NCBI GenBank assembly: GCA_002328835.1
Contig: DCWN01000044.1
Span: forward strand, 1-64,000
Length of the DNA: 64,000 nt
From: Acidobacteria bacterium UBA2161
GTDB lineage: Bacteria; Acidobacteriota; Vicinamibacteria; Vicinamibacterales; UBA823
Reading direction: 5' to 3'
Positions within the stretch are counted from its first letter, which is position 1. The number at the start of each line of letters is the position of its first letter. The translations under genes and the position numbers were made by a program. The notes under the pieces are model-generated. The model saw only the letters and a list, made by a program, of their open reading frames with translations, had not been told where the DNA came from and ran no database searches. Shown in pieces: positions 8,916 through 17,915 of the stretch.

Positions 8916-9166
8916 CAGTCGGCGCCCCGGTCGGTGCGGAAGATAGCGGTCACGAAGAACACCGCCGTGATGGCGGCGCCGACGGCGGCTTCAGTGAACG
9001 CCACGTCGACCGCGCCGAGGATGGCAAAGTAGGTGGCCGAGAAGAAACTGAACGCGCCGAACACCACGACGGCGGCCATTAGATCGCGCACGGAGAGCGC
9101 GGCGATGGCACCGACGATCATCAGCCCGAGAAACGCAATCGCCAGCGGATCGAAGGCGGGCGTCAC
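8915..9166 (-). CDS. MbhD/DUF4040-like subunit (separate MrpA piece)
   Basis: An 83-residue protein with three membrane helices. ALSVRDLMAAVVVFGAFSF and DVAFTEAAVGAAI match the MbhD (DUF4040) domain normally found inside MrpA; the AFTEAAVG turn is diagnostic. The start GTG 9166 overlaps the mrpG stop by 4 bases (GTGA), which fixes the start, because any longer reading would run back through mrpG. Confidence 0.82.
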   Translation of the reverse strand: MTPAFDPLAIAFLGLMIVGAIAALSVRDLMAAVVVFGAFSFFSATYFAILGAVDVAFTEAAVGAAITAVFFVTAIFRTDRGAD

Positions 9167-9465
9167 GACCGGCCCTCCCGCCGCCAGGGCGCGATGCCGG
9201 CGCGATAGGCGGCGCGCCCGAGGGCGTGGGTGGCAGTCGGGTTCGCCAGCGTGACGAAGACCACGATCAGCAGAATCTTGGCACTGGTCAGCGACACCCC
9301 GCCGCGCAGCGCCAGCGCGGTGGCGGTCAGCGCCACGCCCAGGGTGTCGGACTTGCCAAGCGCGTGCAACCGCGAATAGAAATCGGGCAGCCGCGCCACG
9401 CCCACGACCCCGGCCGCAATGAAGAACAGGCCGAACAGCAGCATGAGATCGGCCAGGGCGCTCAC
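9163..9465 (-). CDS. mrpG: MrpG/MnhG antiporter subunit
   Basis: A 100-residue protein with three hydrophobic segments. FFIAAGVVGVARLPDFYSRL and HALGKSDTLG match the MnhG signature G.xRLPDxYxRxHAxxKxxTLG. It overlaps both neighbours by 4 bases. It is an essential small subunit of known Mrp complexes, possibly contributing to assembly or the cation path. Confidence 0.9.
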   Translation of the reverse strand: MSALADLMLLFGLFFIAAGVVGVARLPDFYSRLHALGKSDTLGVALTATALALRGGVSLTSAKILLIVVFVTLANPTATHALGRAAYRAGIAPWRREGRS

Positions 9466-9734
9466 GGTTGGTCGGTTCCCCGGACCTCGTAGTACTTCGC
9501 CAGCGCGAGCGTCCCCACAAAGGAGATCAGCGTGTACGAGAGCGTGATGTCGACGAACACCTCCACGCGATCGGTGAGAAACCCGAGCACGAGCAGCAGT
9601 AAGATGGTCTTCGTCGAGATGAGCCCCAGGCCGGTCAGGCGATCGAAGACCGTTGGGCCGGCCAGCACCCGGTAGAGCGACACCGTCATCGCCGCGGTCA
9701 ACGCGAACGCGGTGCCCAGCAAGAGCGGGCTCAT
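9462..9734 (-). CDS. mrpF: MrpF/MnhF antiporter subunit
   Basis: A 90-residue protein with three helices. RVLAGPTVFDRLTGLGLIS and the following LLLLVLGF segment are the MnhF signature (GPxxxDRxxAxxxxS). ATG 9734 overlaps the mrpE stop by 4 bases, which decides this start over a long upstream extension. In characterised Mrp complexes MrpF sits next to MrpA/MrpE/MrpG and carries an acidic cation-pathway residue. Confidence 0.9.
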   Translation of the reverse strand: MSPLLLGTAFALTAAMTVSLYRVLAGPTVFDRLTGLGLISTKTILLLLVLGFLTDRVEVFVDITLSYTLISFVGTLALAKYYEVRGTDQP

Positions 9735-10342
9735 CGCTCGACCACCGGCGACGAGTCGGGCGCGGCGGCCGTGAAGAGCCGTCGCACCCGCTGGACCGTG
9801 GCGCCCTGCTCGAGTCCGGCCGCGCTGCGCGCCGTCAGGGCGTGCACGAGATAGCCGTCGCTGTCGACGTCCAGGGTCACGGTGCCGGGCGTCAGCGTGA
9901 TGGAATTGGTCAGCGTGAGCCGCGCCAGCGTATGCGGCGCCGGGACATCCAGCCGGACCAGGCACGGATCGATCGGCAGCCGTGGATGCAGCACGATGCC
10001 GACGACGTGCAGATTGGCGCGCACGACCTGGCCGGCCAGCCAGGGGAGATAGCCCAGGAACCGGATCCAGGCGACGCCGGCCAGCGGGTGCGCCACGGAG
10101 GGGCCGACGGCGGGCGGCAAGCGCAGCAGCCGTCCGGTCGTCGTCGCGACGGTCACGGCACATGCGGCGCCGGCGAGCAGGTGGAAAAGATCGAACTTGC
10201 CCGACAGGATGAGCCAGAAGGCGAACAGGACGCCGGTGAACGGCAGTGTCTGGGCGAAGCCATGCCACCCTCCACCGGCCCGCGGTGGGCGGGCTTCGCG
10301 CGCGACCCCCGAATCGCCGGTCGGGGTCTGGGCTCGCATCAA
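9731..10342 (-). CDS. mrpE: MrpE/MnhE antiporter subunit
   Basis: A 203-residue protein that starts the antiporter cluster. After a polar N-terminal 30 residues, FTGVLFAFWLILSGKFD is the MnhE first membrane segment, and ITLTPGTVTLDVDSDGYLVHAL is the MnhE signature (TLTPGTxxxxxxxxxLxVHAL). ATG 10342 and 10339 are both possible starts, and the N-terminal extension is longer than usual. The promoter should lie in the 132 bases upstream; none was convincing. Confidence 0.88.
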   Translation of the reverse strand: MMRAQTPTGDSGVAREARPPRAGGGWHGFAQTLPFTGVLFAFWLILSGKFDLFHLLAGAACAVTVATTTGRLLRLPPAVGPSVAHPLAGVAWIRFLGYLPWLAGQVVRANLHVVGIVLHPRLPIDPCLVRLDVPAPHTLARLTLTNSITLTPGTVTLDVDSDGYLVHALTARSAAGLEQGATVQRVRRLFTAAAPDSSPVVER

Positions 10343-10403
10343 GTCTGCCGTCGGAAAGGCCCCGCGCGGAGCGCTGTGGGGAAGTCGTCCGGACGTGAGG
10401 GTT

Positions 10404-10431
10404 GGCGCGACGCCCCGCGGGGCGCCGCGCC
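10404..10431. terminator. GC-rich 28-nt imperfect palindrome downstream of the lipoprotein gene
   Basis: Arms of 6 bp (GGCGCG/CGCGCC) and 7 bp (CGCCCCG/CGGGGCG) are separated by a single A/C mismatch. It lies between the lipoprotein stop and the mrpE start, both on the minus strand. It could end lipoprotein transcription, but there is no U-run, so a factor-independent terminator is uncertain. Confidence 0.4.
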
Positions 10432-10474
10432 CGTGAATCGAGAATGTCGAAGGCCGCTGGCGCCGCCGCGCGCC

Positions 10475-11188
10475 CTAGCCGACTTCGTCGATGGCCGTGA
10501 TGATCCAACGCCCGTTCAACGGCGTGCCGTCGTCGCCGGTTAGCTGAGCCTGCTCGAGTGTGACCTCGAGGGTCTGCTCGAGGTCCTGCTCGTCGGGCGT
10601 CCGCACCTGGGCGAGGATCCGGACGGTGAACGACGCGATCTCGCCTTCGTACATCGTGACGTCGACCGGCTCGGCTGGGCTGAACGTGCTGCCCTCGGCG
10701 ACGACCCTCGCCTCGCTCAACGCGGCGCGGGCATCCGAAACGGTCTGGGCGTGCTCGGCCATCTCCGTCCGCCACTGCGTCCAGGCTTCCTGGATGTCCC
10801 GGTCGGCGCGACGGCTCGGTTCCTCACCTTCGCGCTCGGCTTCGAGCACCCGCTCGATCGCCTCCAGGTTCTCGTCCTGGTACGCCTGCTTCCGGTCGGA
10901 GAACTCCTGGTCAGTCGCCTCGGTCGCCATGAGGGCCTCGGCGAGGGCCTTGGCCCGCATCGGTCGGCGCGTCTGCTCGGAGATCGACTCGACGTCGAAG
11001 CTCTGCACGATGCCCCGATCGGTCGGAGCGAACGAGACCATCGAGATGTTGGCGAGCGTCGCGTTGTCGCGCATCCGCGACGCGCGGAAGAATTGTGAGA
11101 GCAGCTGCTCCTCGGGTGAACTCGAGCATCCGGCAACCGTCGCCGCCAGGATGAAGAGCGCCACCGCCGTGAGTCGTGGCCGGTGCAT
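10475..11188 (-). CDS. Putative lipoprotein of unknown function
   Basis: A 237-residue protein with a lipoprotein signal: a hydrophobic stretch, then a lipobox ending VAGC at about residue 21 and a serine-rich linker. The mature part is highly charged and mostly helical (many E, R and A, likely coiled coil around residues 90-150), and ends with a beta-rich domain containing LNGRWIITAI. The start ATG 11188 has an excellent Shine-Dalgarno, AAAGGAGG, 8 bases upstream, which excludes a 26-residue N-terminal extension. It lies 83 bases downstream of gyrA on the same strand. No function is assigned. Confidence 0.75.
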   Translation of the reverse strand: MHRPRLTAVALFILAATVAGCSSSPEEQLLSQFFRASRMRDNATLANISMVSFAPTDRGIVQSFDVESISEQTRRPMRAKALAEALMATEATDQEFSDRKQAYQDENLEAIERVLEAEREGEEPSRRADRDIQEAWTQWRTEMAEHAQTVSDARAALSEARVVAEGSTFSPAEPVDVTMYEGEIASFTVRILAQVRTPDEQDLEQTLEVTLEQAQLTGDDGTPLNGRWIITAIDEVG

Positions 11189-11271
11189 ATCGTCAGCCTC
11201 CTTTAGATGACTGCCTGTTCTCGCTTCACGAGTCCCCTTGGCTCCGCCCTTCAACGCCGTCGCCAACAGGC

Positions 11272-13752
11272 CTAACCCTCGCCTCCGCCACTATCGCCCG
11301 GGTCGTCGACCTGCTCGGCCAGCCGCGCGATCGACACGACGCGGTCGCCGTCTTCCATCTCGATGAGCCTGACGCCCTGCGTCGCCCGCCCGATGGCCCG
11401 GATGCTCCAGGTCAGCATCCGGAGGATCTTGCCCTGTTGGGTGATCAACATCAACTCGTCCTCGCCCCGGACGTGCGCAACGCCGACCACCTGGCCGTTC
11501 CGCTCGCTACTCTGGATGTTAATAATACCCACTCCACGCCGGGACTGCACCCTATATTCGGCCAATTCCGTCCGTTTTCCGTAGCCGTTCTCGCAGACCG
11601 TCATCAGCGCCCCGCCCGGCCGCACGTCGGTCATCGCCACGACCTCGTCGCCCTGCCGCAGGGTGATGCCCCGGACCCCGGCAGCCGTCCGCCCCATCGG
11701 CCGGACGTCGCTCTCGGCGAAGCGGATCGCCATGCCGTTCCGGGTCCCCAGGAAGAGTTCCCCGGCGCCATCGGTCGGCTCCACGGCGATGACGGCGTCC
11801 TCGGTCCCCACGGCCTGCGCGATGATGCCGCCGGCTCGTGGATGCCGGAAGGCCCTGACATCGGTCTTCTTGACGACGCCGCGCCGTGTGCCCATCACCA
11901 GGAACCGCTCGCCGTCGGCCTCAGGCCACTCCCGCACGGCGACCAGCGCCGCGATGTGCTCGCCCGCCGACATCGACACCAGGTTCGCGATCGACTTGCC
12001 CTTGCCGGACGGCCCAACGTCGGGAATCTCGTGCACCTTCAGCCAGTAGACGCGGCCGCGGTCGGAGAAGATCAGGATGTAGGCGTGGGTCGACGCCACG
12101 AATAGCTGCGAGATGAAGTCCTCATCGCGCATCCGCATCCCGATCCGACCCTTGCCGCCCCGACGCTGGTTTCGGTAGGTCGCGATCGCGGTTCGCTTGA
12201 TGTAGCCCGTGTTCGTGACCGTGATCGCCATGTCTTCGTCGACGATCAGGTCCTCGATGCTCAGTTCGCCCGTCTCGTCGACGATCTCGGTGCGCCGGTC
12301 GTCGCCGAACTTGTCCCGCACCGCGCGCAACTCGTCGAGGACGATCTCCAGCAGCAGGCTGTCGCTCCCGAGCACGGCGCGGAGCCGTTCGATCGTGTTC
12401 ACCAGCTCGGCCATCTCGTCGACGATCTTCTGCCGCTCCAGCCCGGTGAGCCGTTGGAGCTGCATGTCCAGAATGGCCTGCGCCTGGATCTGCGTCAGCG
12501 AGAACTCCGACATCAGGCCGGTGCGCGCCTCGGCCGGAGACTTCGACCCGCGAATCAGCTTGATGACGGCGTCGAGATGGTCGAGCGCGACCTTCAACCC
12601 CTCGAGGATGTGGGCGCGCGCCAGCGCCTTGCGCAGGTCGAACTCGGTGCGGCGGCGCACGACTTCCCGCCGGAACTCGAGAAATTGCTCGAGCACGTCG
12701 GCCAGCGTCAGCACGCGCGGGCGACCGCCGACGATCGCCAGCAGGATCACGCCGAAGGTGGTCTGGAGCGGCGTGTGCTTGTAGAGGTTGTTCAGCACGA
12801 CCTCCGGCACCTCGCCCCGCTTCAACTCGATGACGACGCGCATCCCGTCGCGATCCGACTCGTCGCGCAGATCCGCGATGCCCTCGATCGTTTTCTCGCG
12901 TGCGAGCTCCGCGATCTTCTCGAGGAGGCGGGCCTTGTTGACCTGATACGGAATCTCACTGACGACAATCGCGACTCGATCGCCCTTCGTCGCCGGCTCG
13001 ATGCTGGTCTTGGCGCGCATCAGGATCGACCCGCGGCCGGTCTGGTAGGCCGATCGGATCCCACGCCGGCCGACGATGTAGCCGCCGGTCGGAAAATCAG
13101 GGCCCGGAATCAAATCGAGCAGGCGGGTCAGCTTCGTGTCGGCGCTCTGGTCAGCGTGCTCGGCCAGCCAGATGAGGCCGTCGATGACTTCCCGGAGGTT
13201 GTGCGGCGGGATGTTCGTCGCCATCCCGACCGCGATGCCAGCCGACCCGTTGACGAGCAGGTTCGGAAACGGCGCCGGCAGGACGGTCGGCTCCTCGGTG
13301 GTCTCGTCGTAGTTGGGCACGAAATCGACAGTCTCCCTGTCGAGATCGGCCATCAACTGCTCGGCCAGCGCGCGCAGCCGCGCTTCGGTGTACCGCATCG
13401 CGGCCGGCGGATCGCCGTCGATCGACCCGAAGTTCCCCTGCGAGTCGACCAGCAGGTAGCGCATGTTGAAGTCCTGCGCCATCCGCACCAGCGTGTCGTA
13501 GATGGAGGCGTCCCCGTGCGGGTGGAAGTTGCCCATCACCTCGCCGACGATCTTGGCGCACTTGCGGTAGCCCCGATTGGACGCCAGGCCCATGCTGCGC
13601 ATGCCGTACAGCACACGCCGGTGCGCCGGCTTCAACCCGTCGCGCACGTCAGGCAGCGCTCGCCCGATGATCACGCTCATGGCGTAATCCATGTACGAGC
13701 GCTTCATCTCGTCTTCGATGTTGACGGGAATTTTTGAGTCGGTATCAGTCAT
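11272..13752 (-). CDS. gyrA: DNA gyrase subunit A
   Basis: This 826-residue type IIA topoisomerase breakage-reunion subunit introduces negative supercoils together with GyrB. The catalytic tyrosine lies in AAMRYTEARL, and the quinolone-determining region reads HPHGDASIYDTLV. The GyrA box QRRGGKG, essential for DNA wrapping, is present and distinguishes gyrase from topoisomerase IV. The six-bladed C-terminal domain follows, with GKRTELAEYR-type repeats. Length is typical. It lies 87 bases downstream of gyrB. Confidence 0.97.
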   Translation of the reverse strand: MTDTDSKIPVNIEDEMKRSYMDYAMSVIIGRALPDVRDGLKPAHRRVLYGMRSMGLASNRGYRKCAKIVGEVMGNFHPHGDASIYDTLVRMAQDFNMRYLLVDSQGNFGSIDGDPPAAMRYTEARLRALAEQLMADLDRETVDFVPNYDETTEEPTVLPAPFPNLLVNGSAGIAVGMATNIPPHNLREVIDGLIWLAEHADQSADTKLTRLLDLIPGPDFPTGGYIVGRRGIRSAYQTGRGSILMRAKTSIEPATKGDRVAIVVSEIPYQVNKARLLEKIAELAREKTIEGIADLRDESDRDGMRVVIELKRGEVPEVVLNNLYKHTPLQTTFGVILLAIVGGRPRVLTLADVLEQFLEFRREVVRRRTEFDLRKALARAHILEGLKVALDHLDAVIKLIRGSKSPAEARTGLMSEFSLTQIQAQAILDMQLQRLTGLERQKIVDEMAELVNTIERLRAVLGSDSLLLEIVLDELRAVRDKFGDDRRTEIVDETGELSIEDLIVDEDMAITVTNTGYIKRTAIATYRNQRRGGKGRIGMRMRDEDFISQLFVASTHAYILIFSDRGRVYWLKVHEIPDVGPSGKGKSIANLVSMSAGEHIAALVAVREWPEADGERFLVMGTRRGVVKKTDVRAFRHPRAGGIIAQAVGTEDAVIAVEPTDGAGELFLGTRNGMAIRFAESDVRPMGRTAAGVRGITLRQGDEVVAMTDVRPGGALMTVCENGYGKRTELAEYRVQSRRGVGIINIQSSERNGQVVGVAHVRGEDELMLITQQGKILRMLTWSIRAIGRATQGVRLIEMEDGDRVVSIARLAEQVDDPGDSGGGEG

Positions 13753-13839
13753 GCGAGATCACGTCAGGGGCGGCGCACTCGCAGCGGGCAGCGGGCAGTG
13801 CCCAGAGTACTGGGTCGGCCGCCGAACTGCGGGCTGGCG

Positions 13840-16455
13840 CTACACGTCGAGGTTCTTCACATCCAGCGCGTTGTCTTCGATGAACTTGCGGCGGGGCTCC
13901 ACCTGGTCGCCCATCAGCGTCGTGAACATCTGATCGGCTTCGGCGTCGTCCTCGGCCCGCACCTGCAGGAGCGTGCGCCTGTCGGGCTTCATGGTCGTCG
14001 CCCACAACTGCTCCGCATTCATTTCGCCCAGGCCCTTGTAGCGATTGATGGCCACGCCCCGACGCCCGGCCGCGATGAAGTGATCGACCAGGTCGTCGAT
14101 CGACGCGATCCGCACCGTGCCATCGGTCTGCGCCACGTCGCGCGACTCGGTGGCCAGCCGCGTCGCCTCGTCGAGCGGCGCTCCGCCTATCTGGGTTTCG
14201 TCGGCGGTCCCGGTCGTCTTCTCGGCGTCCCCGCCGTCGCTGTGCCCATTCGTGCTCGAGACCGTCATCGGGCCTTCGAGACCGCGCACGTCGGCATAGC
14301 TCGACAGCAGCGTGCGGTACTCGCCCGTCGTCACGAAATCGACCCCCACCAGATGGCGGCGCGGGTAGCCGCTCGAGTGATCCTCGATGGCCAGGGCGAA
14401 ACTGTTGTGCTCTTCATCGGGACGAACCGCTACCGTTCGGCTCTCGGTCGACAACTCGGCGGCCAGTGAGTCGACGGCAGCCCGGTCGGCGAAGAAATCA
14501 TTGTCGCGGACGTCGCGGTCGAGGAACGCCTTGATGACCTCGCGCTCGGGGCCTCGCCGTTCGACGATCTGGACGTACTTCTGGAAGACGATCAGTTTCT
14601 GCAGCAGCGCCTCCAGCTCGGCGCCGGCGATCGGCGTCGACCGGCCCGGCACGTGCACAGCCCGCGACTCGGCCGCGCGGCCGATCAACCATCCCTCCAA
14701 CTCGCGCTCGTCCTTGATGTAATGCTCCTTCTTGCCGCGTTTCGCGCGATACAGCGGCGGCTGCGCGATGTAGACATACCCGTGGTCGATCAACTCGCGC
14801 ATCTGCCGGTAGAAGAACGTCAGAAGCAGCGTGCGGATGTGCGAGCCGTCAACATCCGCGTCGGTCATGATGATGATCCGGTGGTAGCGGAGCTTGGCGA
14901 GGTTGAACTCGTCCTTGCCGATTCCGCAGCCCAGGGCGGCAATCATGGTCTTGATTTCGTCGCTGCCGAGCATCTTGTCGAACCGCGCCTTCTCGACGTT
15001 CAAGATCTTGCCCTTGATCGGCAGGATCGCCTGGAAACGCCGGTCCCGACCTTGCTTGGCTGACCCGCCGGCCGATTCGCCCTCGACGATGTAGAGCTCG
15101 CACAGCGCCGGATCGCGCTCCTGGCAGTCGGCCAGCTTCCCCGGCAGCGAGCTGTTGTCGAGGGCGCCCTTGCGGCGAACCAGATCGCGGGCCTTGCGGG
15201 CTGCCTCGCGGGCCCGCGCAGCCTCCACCGTCTTGTTCAGCAGACGCTTCGCCTCGCCGGGATGCTCCTCGAAGTAGGCGCCCAGCCGATCGTTGAGGAC
15301 GGTCTCGACGATGCCTTTGACCTCGGTGTTCCCGAGCTTGGTCTTCGTCTGTCCCTCGAACTGCGGGCTTGGGATCTTGACGCTGATGACGGCAGTCAAG
15401 CCTTCGCGGACGTCGTCCCCGCTGATGCTCTCCGACAGATCCTTGGTGAGATTGTTCCGCGTTGCGTAGCTGTTGACGGTGCGCGTCAACGCCGACTTGA
15501 AGCCCGACAGGTGGGTGCCGCCTTCGTGGGTGTTGATGTTGTTCGCGAATGAGTACACCGTCTCGGCGTAGCCGTCGTTCCACTGCAGGGCTATCTCGAC
15601 GTCGATCCCGTCGCGCGCGCCCTTCATAAAGATCGGTTGTTCGTTGACGGCCGCCTTGTTCTTGTTGAGGAACGTCACGAACGAGGCGATCCCGCCGTCG
15701 TAGAGAAAAGTGTGGCTCTTGTCGGACCGCTCGTCGTCGAGCGTGATGGTCACGCCACCATTGAGAAACGCGAGCTCACGCAGACGCTGGGCCAGCGTGT
15801 CGAAGCTGAACTCGACGCTCTCGAAGATGTCGGGGTCTGGCAGGAACGTGACCTTCGTGCCTCGCCGCTTGGTCGTGCCCGTGATCTCGAGCGGTGAGGT
15901 GGCAATGCCACGCCCGTACGCCTGGTGGTAGACGTTGCCGTCGCGCCAGATCTCGAGGTCGAGTGTCGCGGACAGCGCGTTGACCACCGAGATGCCGACG
16001 CCGTGCAGGCCACCCGAGACCTTGTAGCTCGAATTGTCGAACTTGCCTCCGGCGTGCAGCACGGTCAGGACGACTTCCGCCGCCGACTTCCCGGTGGCGT
16101 GGGTATCGACCGGAATGCCGCGGCCGTCGTCGACCACGGTCACCGAGTGGTCGAGGTGGACCCGCACGTTGATCTCGCGGCAGTGCCCTGCCAACGCTTC
16201 GTCGATGGAATTGTCGACCACCTCGTAGACGAGGTGGTGCAACCCCACCGCGCCCGTCGTCCCGATGTACATGGCGGGCCGCTTACGAACCGCCTCGAGC
16301 CCCTCCAGCACCTTGATCTTCTTGGCGTCGTAGCTGTCGGAGGTGTCGCCATTTCCAGACCTGACCGCCGGGTCGGGCGACAACAATCCGTCAGTCGTCA
16401 ACGCGACGGGATCTGTCGCGTCTGTCGTTGGGGTGTCGGGTTCGAATTCCGCCAT
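13840..16455 (-). CDS. gyrB: DNA gyrase subunit B
   Basis: An 871-residue ATPase subunit of DNA gyrase. KVLEGLEAVRKRPAMYIG is the N-terminal signature, VVDDGRGIPV and GGLHGVG form the GHKL ATP site, and EGESAGGSAKQGRD and the TDADVDGSHI acidic site form the TOPRIM domain. It exceeds the usual ~800 residues because of an N-terminal 40-residue extension and a low-complexity insertion (around residues 740-790, rich in G, T, D and E) before the C-terminal RYKGLGEMN segment. The start ATG 16455 is 56 bases from dnaN. The insertion is probably a surface loop. Confidence 0.97.
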   Translation of the reverse strand: MAEFEPDTPTTDATDPVALTTDGLLSPDPAVRSGNGDTSDSYDAKKIKVLEGLEAVRKRPAMYIGTTGAVGLHHLVYEVVDNSIDEALAGHCREINVRVHLDHSVTVVDDGRGIPVDTHATGKSAAEVVLTVLHAGGKFDNSSYKVSGGLHGVGISVVNALSATLDLEIWRDGNVYHQAYGRGIATSPLEITGTTKRRGTKVTFLPDPDIFESVEFSFDTLAQRLRELAFLNGGVTITLDDERSDKSHTFLYDGGIASFVTFLNKNKAAVNEQPIFMKGARDGIDVEIALQWNDGYAETVYSFANNINTHEGGTHLSGFKSALTRTVNSYATRNNLTKDLSESISGDDVREGLTAVISVKIPSPQFEGQTKTKLGNTEVKGIVETVLNDRLGAYFEEHPGEAKRLLNKTVEAARAREAARKARDLVRRKGALDNSSLPGKLADCQERDPALCELYIVEGESAGGSAKQGRDRRFQAILPIKGKILNVEKARFDKMLGSDEIKTMIAALGCGIGKDEFNLAKLRYHRIIIMTDADVDGSHIRTLLLTFFYRQMRELIDHGYVYIAQPPLYRAKRGKKEHYIKDERELEGWLIGRAAESRAVHVPGRSTPIAGAELEALLQKLIVFQKYVQIVERRGPEREVIKAFLDRDVRDNDFFADRAAVDSLAAELSTESRTVAVRPDEEHNSFALAIEDHSSGYPRRHLVGVDFVTTGEYRTLLSSYADVRGLEGPMTVSSTNGHSDGGDAEKTTGTADETQIGGAPLDEATRLATESRDVAQTDGTVRIASIDDLVDHFIAAGRRGVAINRYKGLGEMNAEQLWATTMKPDRRTLLQVRAEDDAEADQMFTTLMGDQVEPRRKFIEDNALDVKNLDV

Positions 16456-16511
16456 GAGCTGAGTAAGGAACGTGTCTTTCCGGGTGCCGAGATGTGGAGC
16501 GCGCCGTGGTG

Positions 16512-17624
16512 TCAGATCCGCATCGGCATAATGACGTAGGTGTAGGCGTAGCCCTCGGCACCGACCGGATGCATGACCGCCTGACTGGTCTCGTCCTTGA
16601 ACTCGAGCCGGACCGTCTCGGTTTCGACAGCACTCAGAAAATCGAGGACATATTGTGCGTTGAAGCAGATCTGCACGTCGACATCCGAATACTCGACCGG
16701 CAACTCCTCGCGCGCTTCACCAACATCGGGACTGTTAGACGTGATCTCGACGACACCCTTTGACATCTGGAGCTTGACGGCGCGCGAGCGCTCGTTCGAC
16801 AGGAGCGCCACCCTTTTGATCGCGCTTCCAAGCCGATCGCGTTCGAACTCGATCGCTTTATCGTTGTTCTTCGGGATCACCCGCTCGTACGCCGGAAACT
16901 GCGCGTCGATCATCCGGGAAATGAGCACCCGCCCACCAACCTCGAAAAAAAGGTGGTTTTCGCCCTGCTGGTAGCTGATTTCCGTGTCAGCGTCGGTCAG
17001 CAACCGACCCAGTTCCCAGAGTGTCTTCTTCGGCAGAATGACGCGCGGCGACTCGTCGTTCTTCGCCTTCCCCTTCTCGCGCTTGGCTGCCACGAGCGCC
17101 AACCGGTGACCATCGGTCGCGACCAGCGTCATCTCGTCGCCTTCGACGACGAACAACGCCCCATTAAGGAAGTACCGGGTGTCCTCACCCGTGATGGCAA
17201 ACTGCGTCTTGGCCACCATCTCACGGAGTGTTGCGGCCGGGAGCTTGACGGCCTTCGCGGGACCCTCCGGGAGCGTCGGAAAATCCTCACGCGGCAGGGT
17301 TTGCATCCGTGATTCGAACTTGTCGGCGGAGACCTTTACCGCCCCCTGGCCTTCCTCGCGGATCGTGATGTCGGTATCCGGTAAAGCCCTCACGATCTCG
17401 AACAGCTTCTTCGCGGGCAAGGTCAGGACGCCGGCCTTCTTCACCTTGGCGTCACAACGGCTGCGCAGCGCGACTTCCAGATCGGTCGCAAGCATCCGCG
17501 CTTCATTCCCTTTCGCCTCTACGAGCACATTGGCCAAAATGGGAATAGTGTTCTTCCTTTCGACGATGCCTTGAAAGAGCTGCAGCTCGTGCAGCAGATC
17601 GCTCTTGCGGACGACTAGTTCCAT
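16512..17624 (-). CDS. dnaN: DNA polymerase III beta sliding clamp
   Basis: A 370-residue ring-forming clamp that tethers replicative polymerase to DNA. The three-fold repeated clamp fold is indicated by length and landmark segments: the N-terminal VRKSDLLHELQLFQG, the central DGHRLALVAAKR, and the C-terminal VMHPVGAEGYAYVIMPMRI region in broken form (the terminal YVIMPMR is diagnostic). It lies between dnaA and gyrB in the usual order. A -10 hexamer at 17721-17716 suggests its own promoter. Confidence 0.97.
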   Translation of the reverse strand: MELVVRKSDLLHELQLFQGIVERKNTIPILANVLVEAKGNEARMLATDLEVALRSRCDAKVKKAGVLTLPAKKLFEIVRALPDTDITIREEGQGAVKVSADKFESRMQTLPREDFPTLPEGPAKAVKLPAATLREMVAKTQFAITGEDTRYFLNGALFVVEGDEMTLVATDGHRLALVAAKREKGKAKNDESPRVILPKKTLWELGRLLTDADTEISYQQGENHLFFEVGGRVLISRMIDAQFPAYERVIPKNNDKAIEFERDRLGSAIKRVALLSNERSRAVKLQMSKGVVEITSNSPDVGEAREELPVEYSDVDVQICFNAQYVLDFLSAVETETVRLEFKDETSQAVMHPVGAEGYAYTYVIMPMRI

Positions 17625-17915
17625 GCTGCTGAAAACCTCATGTTGGATAGCGTCGATCCCGGACGGGTGAGACCAGCACGATCTCTACCTGAAAGGAGAT
17701 CACGAAGTACAGAAAATTATATCAAGAAGAGAAGGTGTGTTGGAAACCCTTTTATTGAAAACTACCCTTTTAAAATCAAGAACTTACACTGTGGATAAAA
17801 GCCGAAACAAAAGCTATTTATTGGAGTGCTTTATGTGCAGTTTTTTCGGCGCTCAGAGGGTGCACTTGAGGCGGTTGGGTCGCCTGTGGAGAAGCGCCGG
17901 AAAGCGTTGAAAACA
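17625..17915. other. dnaA-dnaN intergenic region, candidate origin or DNA-unwinding region
   Basis: These 291 bases contain the most AT-rich stretch of the GC-rich part of the window (about 17710-17830). They include a perfect DnaA box, TGTGGATAA (TTATCCACA on the other strand), at 17790-17798 and a weaker box, TGTGGAGAA, at 17885-17893. No gene is visible. Together with the flanking dnaA and dnaN this is a plausible oriC or duplex-unwinding element. Confidence 0.55.
17716..17721 (-). promoter_or_regulatory. Perfect -10 hexamer (TATAAT) for dnaN
   Basis: On the minus strand TATAAT occurs in an AT-rich context, placing a transcription start near 17709, about 85 bases before the dnaN ATG. The -35 region is poor (TTCCAA about 18 bases upstream matches only half of the consensus). 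Confidence 0.45.
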
